A stretch of DNA of 64,000 nt from Azotimanducus chitobiosivorans (GCA_965200235.1 OZ241339.1:2666001-2730000); one strand, 5' to 3'. Shown: positions 52,198 to 60,836, counted from the first letter of the stretch. The notes: generated from the letters alone by a model not told the origin. Numbers and translations: made by a program.

Positions 52198-53607
52198 ATG
52201 GACGAAGCGCAAATCAAGCGTCGGGTGATTCCCGTGATGCATCGCGAAGTGCATCTGCTCACCGCAGGCAGGGGCACTCCGTTGCTGCTTGTGCATGGCT
52301 CTCCCAATAGCAGCGATGCGTTGCGACCGCTGATTGCCTTTCTCGCCCAGGAGTTTTTCGTCATCGCGCCGGACACGCCGGGCAACGGCGGGTCCACTCC
52401 GCTGCCCGATGATGCCAGTACGCTCGGTGATTATGCCGATGCGTTGCGGGATCTGCTCGATGCGCTCGGCCTTTCGCAAGTCGGCGCCTACGGCTATCAC
52501 AGCGGCGCGAGCACCGTGGCAGAGCTTGGGCGTCGCTATCCGCATCGACTGTCCGCCCTGGTGTGCGACGGACTGCCCATTTGGAGCGAGCGCGAGCTGC
52601 GGGAATTCGAGGAGGGCTTCTTTCAGTCCTACGCGCCTGTCCACGACGGGTCGCACTTGATGCGCCTGTGGTCGAGATTGATCGATCAGAACTGGTACTT
52701 TCCGTGGCATCGCGGCGCGAAGGGTCGCCAAGTCAGGTTTGATCTCAATGACACCGCGCGCCTGCATGATCGAGCGATGGAGCTGCTCATCGCAGGCGAT
52801 GCGCATATGGCGCCCTATCGCGCGGTGCTTGAGTCAAACAGCGCTGAGCGGCTGCACGCACTCACGGCGCCAACGCTCGTCATGTGTCACAACGACGATG
52901 TGATCGCCAAGCATTTCCATCGCTTGCCGAATGCGCCCATGGTGCGTCGCAGCCGCTTCAAAAGCCGAAAGCACATGCGTTTTCGGGTGCGCGACTGGTT
53001 TGCGGAGCACGCCCGCGAAGCCGCATTGCCGCCAACAACACGCATGTTCGAGCAGGGTCAGAACCGCTTTGTGGACTTGCGCTACGGGCAAGTGTTCGTG
53101 CGTGGTGGCAGTGACCCGGGCGCGATGTGGCTGCACGATGTGGGTGAATCGAGCCGAACCGCGCCCGCGACCAGAATGAGCTTCGACCTGCCGGGGCACG
53201 GTTTGACCGATATCGAGTGTCCTCACGACCCCTATGACCTGGTGAGATTGATCGAGGATGTGTTTGAGGCGCTGCATGCCGATCCGAGTGCGCCCGGCAT
53301 CCTTGGCGCCGGCCTCGGCTATCAGCTCGCCAATATGCTCTCTGGAACGCAATCGGAGCTGCGCTCAACGCCCTGCCAGGTGCCCGAAATCGATCCGCGA
53401 TGGGACGGTGGCCACCTCGCGGCAGCGTGGCACTATTGCAGGTTCAGAAGCCAGTATCGTCGCTGGGACAATCGCATTCCGCAAGGTCGCCTCAATCATC
53501 CCTTGCCGAGTCCCGAAGACCTGCATCTACAAATGATCGACCTGCTGCGTGCTGGCGAGCATACATTGCAGCGGCTATTGCCGTTTTCGGTCGCCGATCT
53601 GACTTGA
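52198..53607 (+). CDS. alpha/beta hydrolase with a second, degenerate hydrolase-like half
   Basis: A 469-residue protein. Residues 1-260 are a standard alpha/beta hydrolase: LLLVHGSPNSSD (oxyanion loop), APDTPGNGGSTPLPDD, the nucleophile elbow GAYGYHSGAS (Ser about 103), and the acid region TLVMCHNDDVI. Residues about 300-410 repeat the pattern weakly (WLHDVGESSRTAP, SFDLPGHGLTDI, GILGAGLGYQLAN), but the elbow has no Ser. The family is usually half this length, so this is an internal duplication or fusion with one inactive half. It lies alone on the plus strand between the divergent binding-protein gene and higA. Confidence 0.75.
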   Translation: MDEAQIKRRVIPVMHREVHLLTAGRGTPLLLVHGSPNSSDALRPLIAFLAQEFFVIAPDTPGNGGSTPLPDDASTLGDYADALRDLLDALGLSQVGAYGYHSGASTVAELGRRYPHRLSALVCDGLPIWSERELREFEEGFFQSYAPVHDGSHLMRLWSRLIDQNWYFPWHRGAKGRQVRFDLNDTARLHDRAMELLIAGDAHMAPYRAVLESNSAERLHALTAPTLVMCHNDDVIAKHFHRLPNAPMVRRSRFKSRKHMRFRVRDWFAEHAREAALPPTTRMFEQGQNRFVDLRYGQVFVRGGSDPGAMWLHDVGESSRTAPATRMSFDLPGHGLTDIECPHDPYDLVRLIEDVFEALHADPSAPGILGAGLGYQLANMLSGTQSELRSTPCQVPEIDPRWDGGHLAAAWHYCRFRSQYRRWDNRIPQGRLNHPLPSPEDLHLQMIDLLRAGEHTLQRLLPFSVADLT

Positions 53608-53620
53608 AACTGACGCTTCT

Positions 53621-53926
53621 TCAACTTGCTTTCGCCGCGATGGTGGGTATGCCAGATACATTGATTGAACGCTCGGCAACCGCGAGATCGAAGCTGCGCT
53701 GCAAATTCAACCAGAAGCGGGCGCCGTTGCCAGGCAACTTGCCGAAACGAACCGCCTTCTCAGCCGTGACAGGCTGCTTTTCGTTGAGAATATCGTATAG
53801 CGCCTGCCGGGAAATCCCCAACGCGCTGGCCACTGCCGTTTTGCTCATCGGCACGGCTGGCAAAATATCCTCTCGCAGGATTTCTCCGGGATGCAGGGGC
53901 AGTATCGAAGGGTGTTTTTGAATCAT
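53621..53926 (-). CDS. higA: HigA-type antitoxin
   Basis: A 101-residue Xre-type helix-turn-helix protein starting with the HigA signature LPLHPGEILREDILPAVPMS and the recognition helix TAVASALGISRQALYDILNE. The conserved FWLNLQRSFDLAVAE tail is present. It is intact, but the toxin gene that should precede it survives only as a fragment (53926-54021), with the normal TGATG stop-start overlap retained. Confidence 0.88.
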   Translation of the reverse strand: MIQKHPSILPLHPGEILREDILPAVPMSKTAVASALGISRQALYDILNEKQPVTAEKAVRFGKLPGNGARFWLNLQRSFDLAVAERSINVSGIPTIAAKAS

Positions 53927-54021
53927 CAGTGATAGTCCTCTATATTCACTTCCACCGTGCCGTCATTGTTCCAACCAAGAGCAACATTGTCCGCCGACCT
54001 CTGAAATGCCCTAAAGATATA
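53926..54021 (-). pseudogene. higB: higB toxin remnant
   Basis: The frame that ends in the TGA overlapping the higA start reads NVALGWNNDGTVEVNIEDYH, which is the normal HigB C-terminus (pattern W/F-x-x-x-DG-x-V-x-V-x-x-x-DYH). Only about 31 codons are open before a stop at 54022-54024. A short SFRGKRT-like HFRGRRT in the next frame may be the leftover N-terminus. The RelE-like core is missing, so no toxin is made. Confidence 0.65.
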
Positions 54022-54046
54022 TCAATATGTTCTAATACGCATCGCC

Positions 54047-54334
54047 ATGTCCGCATACCTCGTCATCACCGCTCAGCTTCACGACCGAGACGCTTTTCTT
54101 GCCGGGTATGCGCGCGAGGCGGCGGCGCTCGTCGAATCCTTTGGCGGTGAGTATCTTGTGCGTGCGCCAGGCATTGACATTCTGGAGGGCGAGCACCCGG
54201 GCGGGTCGCTGGTGATTTCCAAATGGCCTGACAAGGCAGCCGCGTTGGCATTCTGGCATTCACCGGAGTACGCACGGGCGAAAAAACTGCGCGAAGGCAT
54301 CGCCGATTGCCAAGTCTTGCTGATAGAGGGCTAG
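54047..54334 (+). CDS. DUF1330 domain protein
   Basis: A 95-residue ferredoxin-like-fold protein of the DUF1330 type: MSAYLVITAQLHDRDAFLAG, GGEYLVRAPGIDILEGEHPG and SLVISKWPDKAAALAFWHSP, then EYARAKKLR. Members are small dimeric proteins sometimes tied to catabolic or antibiotic-oxygenase-like steps; no enzyme activity is established. It leads a plus-strand group with two VOC genes and an MFS carrier. Confidence 0.85.
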   Translation: MSAYLVITAQLHDRDAFLAGYAREAAALVESFGGEYLVRAPGIDILEGEHPGGSLVISKWPDKAAALAFWHSPEYARAKKLREGIADCQVLLIEG

Positions 54335-54340
54335 TGCGTC

Positions 54341-54841
54341 GTGAATGACGCACCGAGAATTCGCAGCATCATCAAGCGCACCACGCTCATGGTGCGCAAC
54401 ATGGAGAAAAGCCGTCGCTGGTACGAGCACGTGCTCGGCATGACAACTTGGCTCGATCAGGAGTTCATCATCTCGGGCGAAGGCATTGCGGTGGGGTCGA
54501 AGGGTGACAAGACGCACCTCGTCATCATGAAGGCCGAGGACGACAAGATCGGCATGATCGGCCTCCTACAGTGGCTCGACCCAGTGCTGCCCGCCCCCGA
54601 GATTCCGACCGCCGTCAACTACGGGTTGCCGGTGTTTGTGGTCGAGACTGATGATGCCGCGGAGCTTGCGCGCCGCGCCGAAGAACTCGGCACGCGCGTC
54701 TACAACAAGCGGCACGAGTTCACCGTGACCGGCGCACGCGGGGAGAAACGACACCTCGCGGGCACGTCGCTATTCGACCCGGATGGGCATTTCTTTGAGT
54801 GCAATCAGGTGCTGTCAGTTGAAGAACCAAGGACATCATGA
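54341..54841 (+). CDS. VOC family (glyoxalase-like) protein, first of two
   Basis: A 166-residue vicinal-oxygen-chelate protein starting at GTG 54341. The pattern of two beta-alpha-beta-beta-beta modules is visible: TLMVRNMEKSRRWYEHVLGM first, and GTSLFDPDGHFFECNQV last, with a metal-binding Glu likely in FFECN. It starts 6 bases after the DUF1330 gene and overlaps the next VOC gene by 4. Likely roles are a dioxygenase, lyase or isomerase on a small organic acid, and the sequence does not choose between them. Confidence 0.8.
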   Translation: MNDAPRIRSIIKRTTLMVRNMEKSRRWYEHVLGMTTWLDQEFIISGEGIAVGSKGDKTHLVIMKAEDDKIGMIGLLQWLDPVLPAPEIPTAVNYGLPVFVVETDDAAELARRAEELGTRVYNKRHEFTVTGARGEKRHLAGTSLFDPDGHFFECNQVLSVEEPRTS

Positions 54842-55275
54842 TGAGTATTCGCTTTCAGCGCGCTAATTTCCTCGTCTCCAATATGACAGAAGCACTTCGC
54901 TTTTACGTTGATGTGCTTGGCATGGAGGTGGCTTTCAAGAAGGAAGGCAGGGAAGCTGGCTATTCACATATTGTGTTCGGCATTGAAGTAGGCGTGAAAG
55001 TCGATTTCGTGGCCTTGAGCACGCCGACGCAGCCGCGAGTGATGGCGCTCACTGAAGTTCCGGGTCTTGCGCGCCAATCGGAGCCGAGGCGCTCGGCGAT
55101 TGTCTTGGATGTAGAAGATGTAGATGCCGTGGTCGCGCGTGCGAAGGACGGGGGTTTCCAAGTGTTCGAGGAAGAAAAGCTCGTCACGCACGATGGCCGC
55201 GTCGGGCGCGAGATCGGCATCCTCGATGGCGACGGCAATCTCGCTGTGGTCTATCACATCACCGGTCGGGTTTGA
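54838..55275 (+). CDS. VOC family (glyoxalase-like) protein, second of two
   Basis: A 145-residue VOC protein: MSIRFQRANFLVSNMTEALR, FYVDVLGMEVAFKKEGREAG, and REIGILDGDGNLAVVYHITG at the end. It is only distantly like its neighbour, so the pair may form a heterodimer or act in two steps. ATG codons at 54838 and 54841 are both possible starts. The stop overlaps an in-frame TTG of the MFS gene, which suggests coupling. Confidence 0.8.
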   Translation: MMSIRFQRANFLVSNMTEALRFYVDVLGMEVAFKKEGREAGYSHIVFGIEVGVKVDFVALSTPTQPRVMALTEVPGLARQSEPRRSAIVLDVEDVDAVVARAKDGGFQVFEEEKLVTHDGRVGREIGILDGDGNLAVVYHITGRV

Positions 55276-55286
55276 CCCAAGACGCT

Positions 55287-56606
55287 ATGAGCGACAGCGA
55301 GGGCTACCCATCTTCGCGGCGCGCCTGGGCGATGGTCGCGCTCTTGACCTTCGCCTACGTGGTGTCCTTTGTTGATCGCTACATCCTGAGCCTGCTGGTT
55401 GACCCCATCAAAGCCGACCTCGGGCTCACCGACTTTCAAATGGGCCTGTTGCTCGGGCCTGCGTTCGGTATCTTCTACGCGACCATGGGCTTGCCGCTCG
55501 GCCTGCTGGCTGATCGGTCGCGACGCACATGGATAGTTGCCGCAGGCATCACCCTGTGGTCGGCTGCGACGGCCTTCTCGGGATTCGCCAAAAACTTCAC
55601 GCAAATGTTCATCGCAAGGCTCAGCGTGGGTGTCGGCGAGGCGACTTTAAGCCCCTGCGCCATGTCATTGATTGCGGATTCTTTCCCGGAAGAGCGGCGC
55701 GGCAAGCCGATCGCCATGTACGGAAGCGCCATCTCGGTAGGCTCTGCGCTCGCTGCGCTGCTTGGCGCTGCTGTGCTCACCTGGGCGAAGGCTTCGGGCG
55801 GCGTCTCACTGCCCGTCGTCGGCACCATAGCGCCGTGGCAGTTGGCGTTCCTGACGGTAGGACTGCCGGGCGTCCTGCTCGCGATTCCCTTCCTGCTGAT
55901 GCGCGAACCTCGTCGCAGATCGGTATCCCAAGACGGGTCACGTTCGCATCTCGGGCATATGTTCCGGCACGTCGCTCGTCACGGCCTGACCTACGCCTGC
56001 TTCATGCCGATATTCTGCTTTATGACGATCGTTGCTTACAGTCACGGCTGGCTCGCGGTCACCTTTGACCGCACCTACGGCTGGCCGGTTGAGAAATATG
56101 CGCTCTACAACGGCTTGACGCTGATTGTCCTAGGCCCCTTGTCAGTCATGTTCGCCGGATGGCTCTCTGATCGGTTGACTTTGCGCGGCGTCGCCGATGC
56201 CCCGATGCGCATCGCTGTCACTGGCTTTTTCATCGGCGCCCCGCCCGCCATGGTCGCGACACTGTTCGACAATGGACTGATCGCCTTCATCATTCTGGCA
56301 TCGGCCAATATCGGCTTGGCGTTTACCTCCTCAGTCGGCGTGACGGCGCTGCTGAAGATTGTGCCGCCGCGTATTCGTGCGCAGACGGTCGCGCTCTATT
56401 ACATGAGCATCAGCCTGACCGGGCTCTTCCTTGGTCCGACGCTTGTCGGCCTGTTCAACGACACCCTGTTTCGCGACATCGAAGACGGCGTGCGCTACAG
56501 CGTTGCCGTGATACCAATGATCTTCGGCCTGCCGATGATGTGCCTCGCACCCTGGACCCTCAAACTCTATCGCAAAGCGCTTGAGAAGCGCACTATCGAC
56601 GAGTAG
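55287..56606 (+). CDS. MFS transporter (spinster/ACS-like)
   Basis: A 439-residue major facilitator with about twelve helices. The N-terminal FAYVVSFVDRYILSLLVDPI, LADRSRRTWIVAAGITLWSA and GEATLSPCAMSLIADSFPEE are typical of the spinster-like and anion:cation symporter-like groups that move small organic acids or lipids. I use the ATG at 55287; a TTG at 55272 overlapping the VOC stop is an alternative. It probably carries the substrate of the adjacent VOC, DUF1330 and perhaps hydrolase proteins. Confidence 0.8.
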   Translation: MSDSEGYPSSRRAWAMVALLTFAYVVSFVDRYILSLLVDPIKADLGLTDFQMGLLLGPAFGIFYATMGLPLGLLADRSRRTWIVAAGITLWSAATAFSGFAKNFTQMFIARLSVGVGEATLSPCAMSLIADSFPEERRGKPIAMYGSAISVGSALAALLGAAVLTWAKASGGVSLPVVGTIAPWQLAFLTVGLPGVLLAIPFLLMREPRRRSVSQDGSRSHLGHMFRHVARHGLTYACFMPIFCFMTIVAYSHGWLAVTFDRTYGWPVEKYALYNGLTLIVLGPLSVMFAGWLSDRLTLRGVADAPMRIAVTGFFIGAPPAMVATLFDNGLIAFIILASANIGLAFTSSVGVTALLKIVPPRIRAQTVALYYMSISLTGLFLGPTLVGLFNDTLFRDIEDGVRYSVAVIPMIFGLPMMCLAPWTLKLYRKALEKRTIDE

Positions 56607-56608
56607 TG

Positions 56609-56773
56609 TAGGAGCCTGTGCCGCAGGAATTCGCGGCTGCAAATTCGCTCCCACTCGCCCGTTTGAACGCTCGAATTCGTCAAATATGACTCGATATTAT
56701 CCTCAATCGACCGCCCAAACGGACGGCGTGATCGAATTTTCGCTATCGTGAGTTCCTGCGGCACAGGCTCCTA
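56609..56773. repeat. 165-bp element with perfect 21-bp terminal inverted repeats
   Basis: The left end TAGGAGCCTGTGCCGCAGGA plus one A (56609-56629) is matched exactly by its reverse complement at 56753-56773. The inside is non-coding and has a second GC-rich hairpin-like block next to the left end (TTCGCGGCTG, GCTCCCAC). It sits between the convergent MFS and leuD genes. The layout fits a REPIN or MITE; a double-sided terminator is a less likely reading because the arms are 123 bases apart. The last three bases supply the leuD stop codon. Confidence 0.7.
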
Positions 56774-57409
56774 GTCAAGCACGAGCCAAGGAACGCGCGC
56801 AAAGTGCTCTGCTTCGAAGCGGTTGATCTCTTCGCTTTGCTTGATCGTAAGTTCAATATGGTCAAGCCCTTGCAGTAGCCGCAGGCGTGCAGCCGGAGGT
56901 GCCTCGAAGGCGAGGCGCTCATTGGCTGCGAGCACTTCTTGCCGGTCAAGATCAATGAAAGGGCGATGCTCGGCTGGGCGTTGCGTGACCCACTTCGCGA
57001 TTTGCTCAACGGTTGGCGCGGGCAGCGATACCGGCAGCAGGCCGTTGGCAAAGCAGTTGCGGTGAAATATCGCGCCAAAGCTCGGTGCGATGATGGCCCG
57101 GAATCCGAACTCGGCAAGCGCCCAGACCGCTTGCTCGCGCGATGAACCACAGCCGAAGTTCTCGCCCGCAAGGAGGATGCTTGCTTCACAAAAAGGCGCT
57201 TGATTGAGCACAAAGGCTGTGTCGGGTCGCCGCGAATCCGGCGAAAGATAGCGCCAGTTGGCGAACAGTCCTTCGGCGAGGCTGGTCTTGGAGACCTGCC
57301 GCATTTCGCGCGACGGGATGATGGCATCGGTGTTGACGTTGCCGTAAAGCGCACCGGCTTCGCTGAGCGGGGCGGCGATGCCTTGGTGTTGAACAAACGC
57401 CTGTCCCAT
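56771..57409 (-). CDS. leuD: 3-isopropylmalate dehydratase small subunit-like protein
   Basis: The small, swivelling domain of an aconitase-type hydro-lyase, 212 residues. YGNVNTDAIIPSREM near the N-terminus and LLAGENFGCGSSREQAVWAL are the LeuD signatures, followed by IIAPSFGAIFHRNCFANGLL. The ATG at 57409 (MGQAFVQHQG) follows the leuC stop by 7 bases. Its stop codon lies inside the repeat element at 56609-56773, so the last residues may differ from the ancestral protein. It works only with the large subunit next door. Confidence 0.9.
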   Translation of the reverse strand: MGQAFVQHQGIAAPLSEAGALYGNVNTDAIIPSREMRQVSKTSLAEGLFANWRYLSPDSRRPDTAFVLNQAPFCEASILLAGENFGCGSSREQAVWALAEFGFRAIIAPSFGAIFHRNCFANGLLPVSLPAPTVEQIAKWVTQRPAEHRPFIDLDRQEVLAANERLAFEAPPAARLRLLQGLDHIELTIKQSEEINRFEAEHFARVPWLVLD

Positions 57410-57416
57410 GGCGTGC

Positions 57417-58784
57417 CTACAGCATCTCAGGCGAGCTGATGGCGCCGCGCACAGCGGAGGCCGCGACCACTTCAGGGCTTGCGAGGTGGGAGCGCACGCC
57501 CGGTCCTTGACGCCCCTCGAAATTGCGATTGGTGGAGGTGACGACGCGCTTGCCAGGGCCGAAGGTCTCGCCGCCTGCATAAAAGCACATCGAGCAGCCC
57601 GATTCGCGCCATTCAAACCCGGCGTTGCGAAACACCTTGTCCAAGCCTTCGGCCTCTGCCTCGCGTTTGACATGGGTCGAGCCCGGCACGCACACAGCGG
57701 CGACACCGGGCGCGACACGCCGATTGCGCAGAATTCGCGCCGCTGCCCGAAGGTCGCCAAGACGCGAGTTGGTGCAGGAGCCGATAAAGGCTGCGTCAAT
57801 GTCAACATCCATCATGCGTGTGCCGTGCGAGATCCCCATGTAGTCGAGCGCCTTCTGAGCGTCGCGACTCTCAGGCTCCGGCACGATGCCATCGACCGCG
57901 ATGCCTTGATCGGGCGACGTGCCCCAAGTGATGCGCGGCCGAATGCGTGAAGCATCGATCTGAATCTCGCGCGCGAACTCGGCGGAAGCATCGGATTTGA
58001 GCGCACGCCATGTCTCGGTCGGCACAGGCTCCGGCGCATAGCGCCTGCCGGATACATAGGCAATCGTCTTGCCGTCCGGCGCGACGAGCGCAGTGAAGGC
58101 GGCGAACTCGACGGCGAGATTGCACAGCGTCATGCGCGCTTCAACGGACAGCGCCTGAACCGCGCTGCCGGAGTACTCGACTGCGGCGCCCTTGGCGGCG
58201 TCGGCACCGTATTCGGCGATCAGATGCAGCGCCATGTCCTTGGCTGTCACCCAAGGCGCAAGGGCGCCATCGAAGGTGATGCGCATGGCATCCGGTTTCG
58301 TGAGGCGCACGCAGGAGGTCGCGAGTGCGTGCTCGACTTGGCTCGCGCCGACGCCGATCGCCAGTGCGCCGAGCGCGCCGAGCGTGCATGTGTGCGAGTC
58401 CGGGCAGACCAGCGTCACACCCGGCACAGCGAAGCCTTGTTCGGCGCTCACCAGATGCGAGATGCCTTGATCATCATCGTTGACATCGAAGATGCGAAGT
58501 CCAAGCGTGTGCGCCGAGCCACGCGCGCTGGCAATAAATGCTTCGCCGCCGGGCGCCGGCGTGGCGTCGCCGCGACCCGGCTTCGTATCGACAGTGTGAT
58601 CCATCACGCAGTAGGCGTGTTCGCGTCTGCGCACGTCAAGCCCGCGCTCAATGAGCGACTGCATGGCGATGCTGCCAGTGCGCTCGTGCATGCACACGCG
58701 GTCCACATAAATGAGCGACTCGCCAGCCGCATCCGATGCGACGAGGTGGGCATCCCACAATTTGTCGAATAGGGTAGGTATCAC
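57417..58784 (-). CDS. leuC: 3-isopropylmalate dehydratase large subunit-like protein
   Basis: An iron-sulfur hydro-lyase subunit of 455 residues. The cluster cysteines lie in AAFIGSCTNSRLGDLRAA and in the CSMC of FEWRESGCSMCFYAGGE. VCPDSHTCTLGALGALAIG and STNRNFEGRQGPGVRSHLAS are also typical. The segment after CSMC (FYAGGETFGPGKR) differs from the usual leucine-pathway LAMNPD form. With no leuA or leuB nearby, and with an aldehyde dehydrogenase divergent from it, another C4-C6 hydroxyacid is a realistic substrate. Confidence 0.88.
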   Translation of the reverse strand: MIPTLFDKLWDAHLVASDAAGESLIYVDRVCMHERTGSIAMQSLIERGLDVRRREHAYCVMDHTVDTKPGRGDATPAPGGEAFIASARGSAHTLGLRIFDVNDDDQGISHLVSAEQGFAVPGVTLVCPDSHTCTLGALGALAIGVGASQVEHALATSCVRLTKPDAMRITFDGALAPWVTAKDMALHLIAEYGADAAKGAAVEYSGSAVQALSVEARMTLCNLAVEFAAFTALVAPDGKTIAYVSGRRYAPEPVPTETWRALKSDASAEFAREIQIDASRIRPRITWGTSPDQGIAVDGIVPEPESRDAQKALDYMGISHGTRMMDVDIDAAFIGSCTNSRLGDLRAAARILRNRRVAPGVAAVCVPGSTHVKREAEAEGLDKVFRNAGFEWRESGCSMCFYAGGETFGPGKRVVTSTNRNFEGRQGPGVRSHLASPEVVAASAVRGAISSPEML

Positions 58785-58806
58785 CGTGTGCAGCGGCTCA
58801 AAAGAT

Positions 58807-58824
58807 ATAATGATAGGTCATTAT
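58807..58824. promoter_or_regulatory. palindromic operator candidate between leuCD and the dehydrogenase
   Basis: ATAATGA-TAGG-TCATTAT is a perfect 7-base inverted repeat in the 38-base divergent gap. It overlaps a TATAAT (58806-58811) and the ATG of the dehydrogenase gene. Both divergent genes could be controlled from this site by a dimeric regulator, perhaps of the GntR type; the regulator gene is not in view. Confidence 0.45.
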
Positions 58825-60187
58825 GACTACTCCAAGTGACATCCACGCTGTCGCGGTACGCCTTCGCGCCGCGTCGCCAACCTGGGCTGCGGCTTCAGCG
58901 CGCGCGCGCGCCGAGGTTCTACTCGCTTGGCGCAAGTCGCTGTGCGCGCATCGCGAGCTGATCGTCAAGGCATTGATCGCTGATACGGGCCGCAAACGAA
59001 TTTCGGAGAGCGAGTTCGACGGCGCACTGCGGCGAATTGACCACTGGGTGGAGTGCGCGCCGAGCTTGCTCGAAGCGGCGTCGAACGGAGAATCCGCGAC
59101 AGCGCCGGGTGTTCGCTATGAACACAAGCTGCACCCCCTTGGCGTGGTCGGCATCATCAGTCCTTGGAACGTGCCGCTGCTGCTGTCTGTCATTGACGCC
59201 CTGCCAGCGCTGTTCGCCGGCTGCGCAGTGATGTTGAAGCCGAGCGAAGTCACGCCGCGATTCGCCGAGCCGCTGCGCGCATCTGTGCAGGCGCTCGGCG
59301 AGCTCGCTCGCGTGTTTGAAATCGTCGAAGGTGATGGCTCGGTCGGCGAAGCCATGGTCGATTCTGCGGACGCCGTGTGCTTCACGGGCAGCACCGGAAC
59401 CGGTCGCAAAGTGGCGATGCGGGCGGCGGCGCGCTTGATTCCCGCGTTTCTTGAACTTGGTGGCAAAGACCCGTTGATCGTCCTTGAAGGCGCGGATATG
59501 AAGCGCGCCGTGACTGCGGCGCTGCGCGGGTCAGTGCTCAACACCGGTCAGGCGTGTCAGTCGATCGAGCGCGTGTATGTGCACGAAACGCTCTACCGAC
59601 CCTTTGTCGAAGCGTTGGTGGCCGATGCCAAGCGCGTTGAGACCAGTCATGGGGGAGAAGAAGGGGCGCATCTCGGTCCCTTCATCGATTCGCGCCAAGC
59701 CGAGACGGTGACGGCGCATCTCGAGGATGCGCGCGCGCGAGGTGCCGTGCAGCACTGCGGCGCGGTCACTCGGAGCGAAGATGGCGCCTGGTGCTCGCCG
59801 GTGGTGCTCACCGGCGTCAATCACGACATGCGCGTCATGCGCGAAGAAACCTTCGGGCCGGTCATTCCGGTGATGCCCTTCGCAAGCGATACCGAGGCCG
59901 TGCGGCTCGCCAACGATTCGAATTACGGACTCTCGGCTGCGGTCATCGGCGACGAAGCGCACGCGATGTCAATCGCGCGCCAGATTCATGCAGGTGCCGT
60001 CAGCGTCAATGACACTGGCCTGACGACCATGGTCTCGGATGTCGAGAAGGACTCGTTCAACGAATCGGGTTTAGGCGCATCGCGCATGGGCGACCGCGGT
60101 CTGCTGCGCTTTCTGCGCAAGCAGTCGCTGCTTGTGCAACAAGGTGAGGCACTGCCGATTGATGCGTTTCGGGAAGAGGGCGGTTGA
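58823..60187 (+). CDS. aldehyde dehydrogenase family protein
   Basis: An NAD(P)-dependent aldehyde dehydrogenase of 454 residues. LGVVGIISPWNVPLLL, VCFTGSTGTGRKVA (cofactor loop), FLELGGKDPLIVLEGADM with the general base Glu, and LNTGQACQSIERVYV with the catalytic Cys are all present, then EETFGPVIPVMPF. It is somewhat shorter than usual at both ends but has every key residue. It is divergent from leuCD across a 38-base gap, which suggests shared regulation and a shared catabolic route. Confidence 0.88.
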   Translation: MTTPSDIHAVAVRLRAASPTWAAASARARAEVLLAWRKSLCAHRELIVKALIADTGRKRISESEFDGALRRIDHWVECAPSLLEAASNGESATAPGVRYEHKLHPLGVVGIISPWNVPLLLSVIDALPALFAGCAVMLKPSEVTPRFAEPLRASVQALGELARVFEIVEGDGSVGEAMVDSADAVCFTGSTGTGRKVAMRAAARLIPAFLELGGKDPLIVLEGADMKRAVTAALRGSVLNTGQACQSIERVYVHETLYRPFVEALVADAKRVETSHGGEEGAHLGPFIDSRQAETVTAHLEDARARGAVQHCGAVTRSEDGAWCSPVVLTGVNHDMRVMREETFGPVIPVMPFASDTEAVRLANDSNYGLSAAVIGDEAHAMSIARQIHAGAVSVNDTGLTTMVSDVEKDSFNESGLGASRMGDRGLLRFLRKQSLLVQQGEALPIDAFREEGG

Positions 60188-60311
60188 GTTCTAGCGAGCT
60201 AAAGGCATGCTCTTGAGGCGATTCAGCACTTCAAGGGCAATGAACATCGCTATACTTGTGACTAAGCTGCCAATAAGCTGATTCATATGCATATCGCACG
60301 GAGGTTTAAGC

Positions 60312-60836
60312 ATGTACTACAAGATTTTCGGGCCCTATGAAATTCCTTTGCAGGAGGGGGAGTTCAAGAAAAGGATCGACAAAGAGGACATTGATCAATT
60401 TTGGGGTCGGGTCGACACAGGGCTGGAACACGCTTGTGGAGTGTACATTTTCGCAATTGAGAAGAAAGCCAAAGAGTTGCCGTGGTATGTCGGTAAGGCG
60501 AAGAATCAGAGCTTTTCCAAAGAGTGCTTCACTTCTCACAAGATAGTCAAGTATCACGAGGCGTTGGAAAAAAGTAAAGGAACGCCAATGATGTATTTCC
60601 TAGCCCGAATGATGCCGGATCAGGTCCGCATGTCAAGCCCAACTACGACTCAAACCGGCCATGCTGCGATGGATTATGTAGAGGACATGTTCATAGTTAT
60701 GGCATATCAGAAAAATAACCAAATTCGAAACTCGCAAAACACCAAGAAAGCACGGGATCTAATCATCGAAGGGTTCTTCAATCACGAGGATCGTCGTAGA
60801 AAAGCCGTTAAACGGTTACATGGTCTGCTTCGTTAG
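60312..60836 (+). CDS. GIY-YIG-like protein of unknown function
   Basis: A 174-residue protein with a GGAGG site 7 bases before the ATG. GLEHACGVYIFAIE and then KELPWYVGKAKNQSFSKE give a G-V-Y ... Y-V-G-K pattern, with a downstream His (SHKIVKYHEAL) and an acidic YVEDMFIVMAYQKN that ends in Asn. This resembles GIY-YIG nucleases, although the spacing and substitutions are unusual. Codon use is AT-rich against the neighbours, which suggests transfer. No partner gene is adjacent, and the assignment is tentative. Confidence 0.5.
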   Translation: MYYKIFGPYEIPLQEGEFKKRIDKEDIDQFWGRVDTGLEHACGVYIFAIEKKAKELPWYVGKAKNQSFSKECFTSHKIVKYHEALEKSKGTPMMYFLARMMPDQVRMSSPTTTQTGHAAMDYVEDMFIVMAYQKNNQIRNSQNTKKARDLIIEGFFNHEDRRRKAVKRLHGLLR

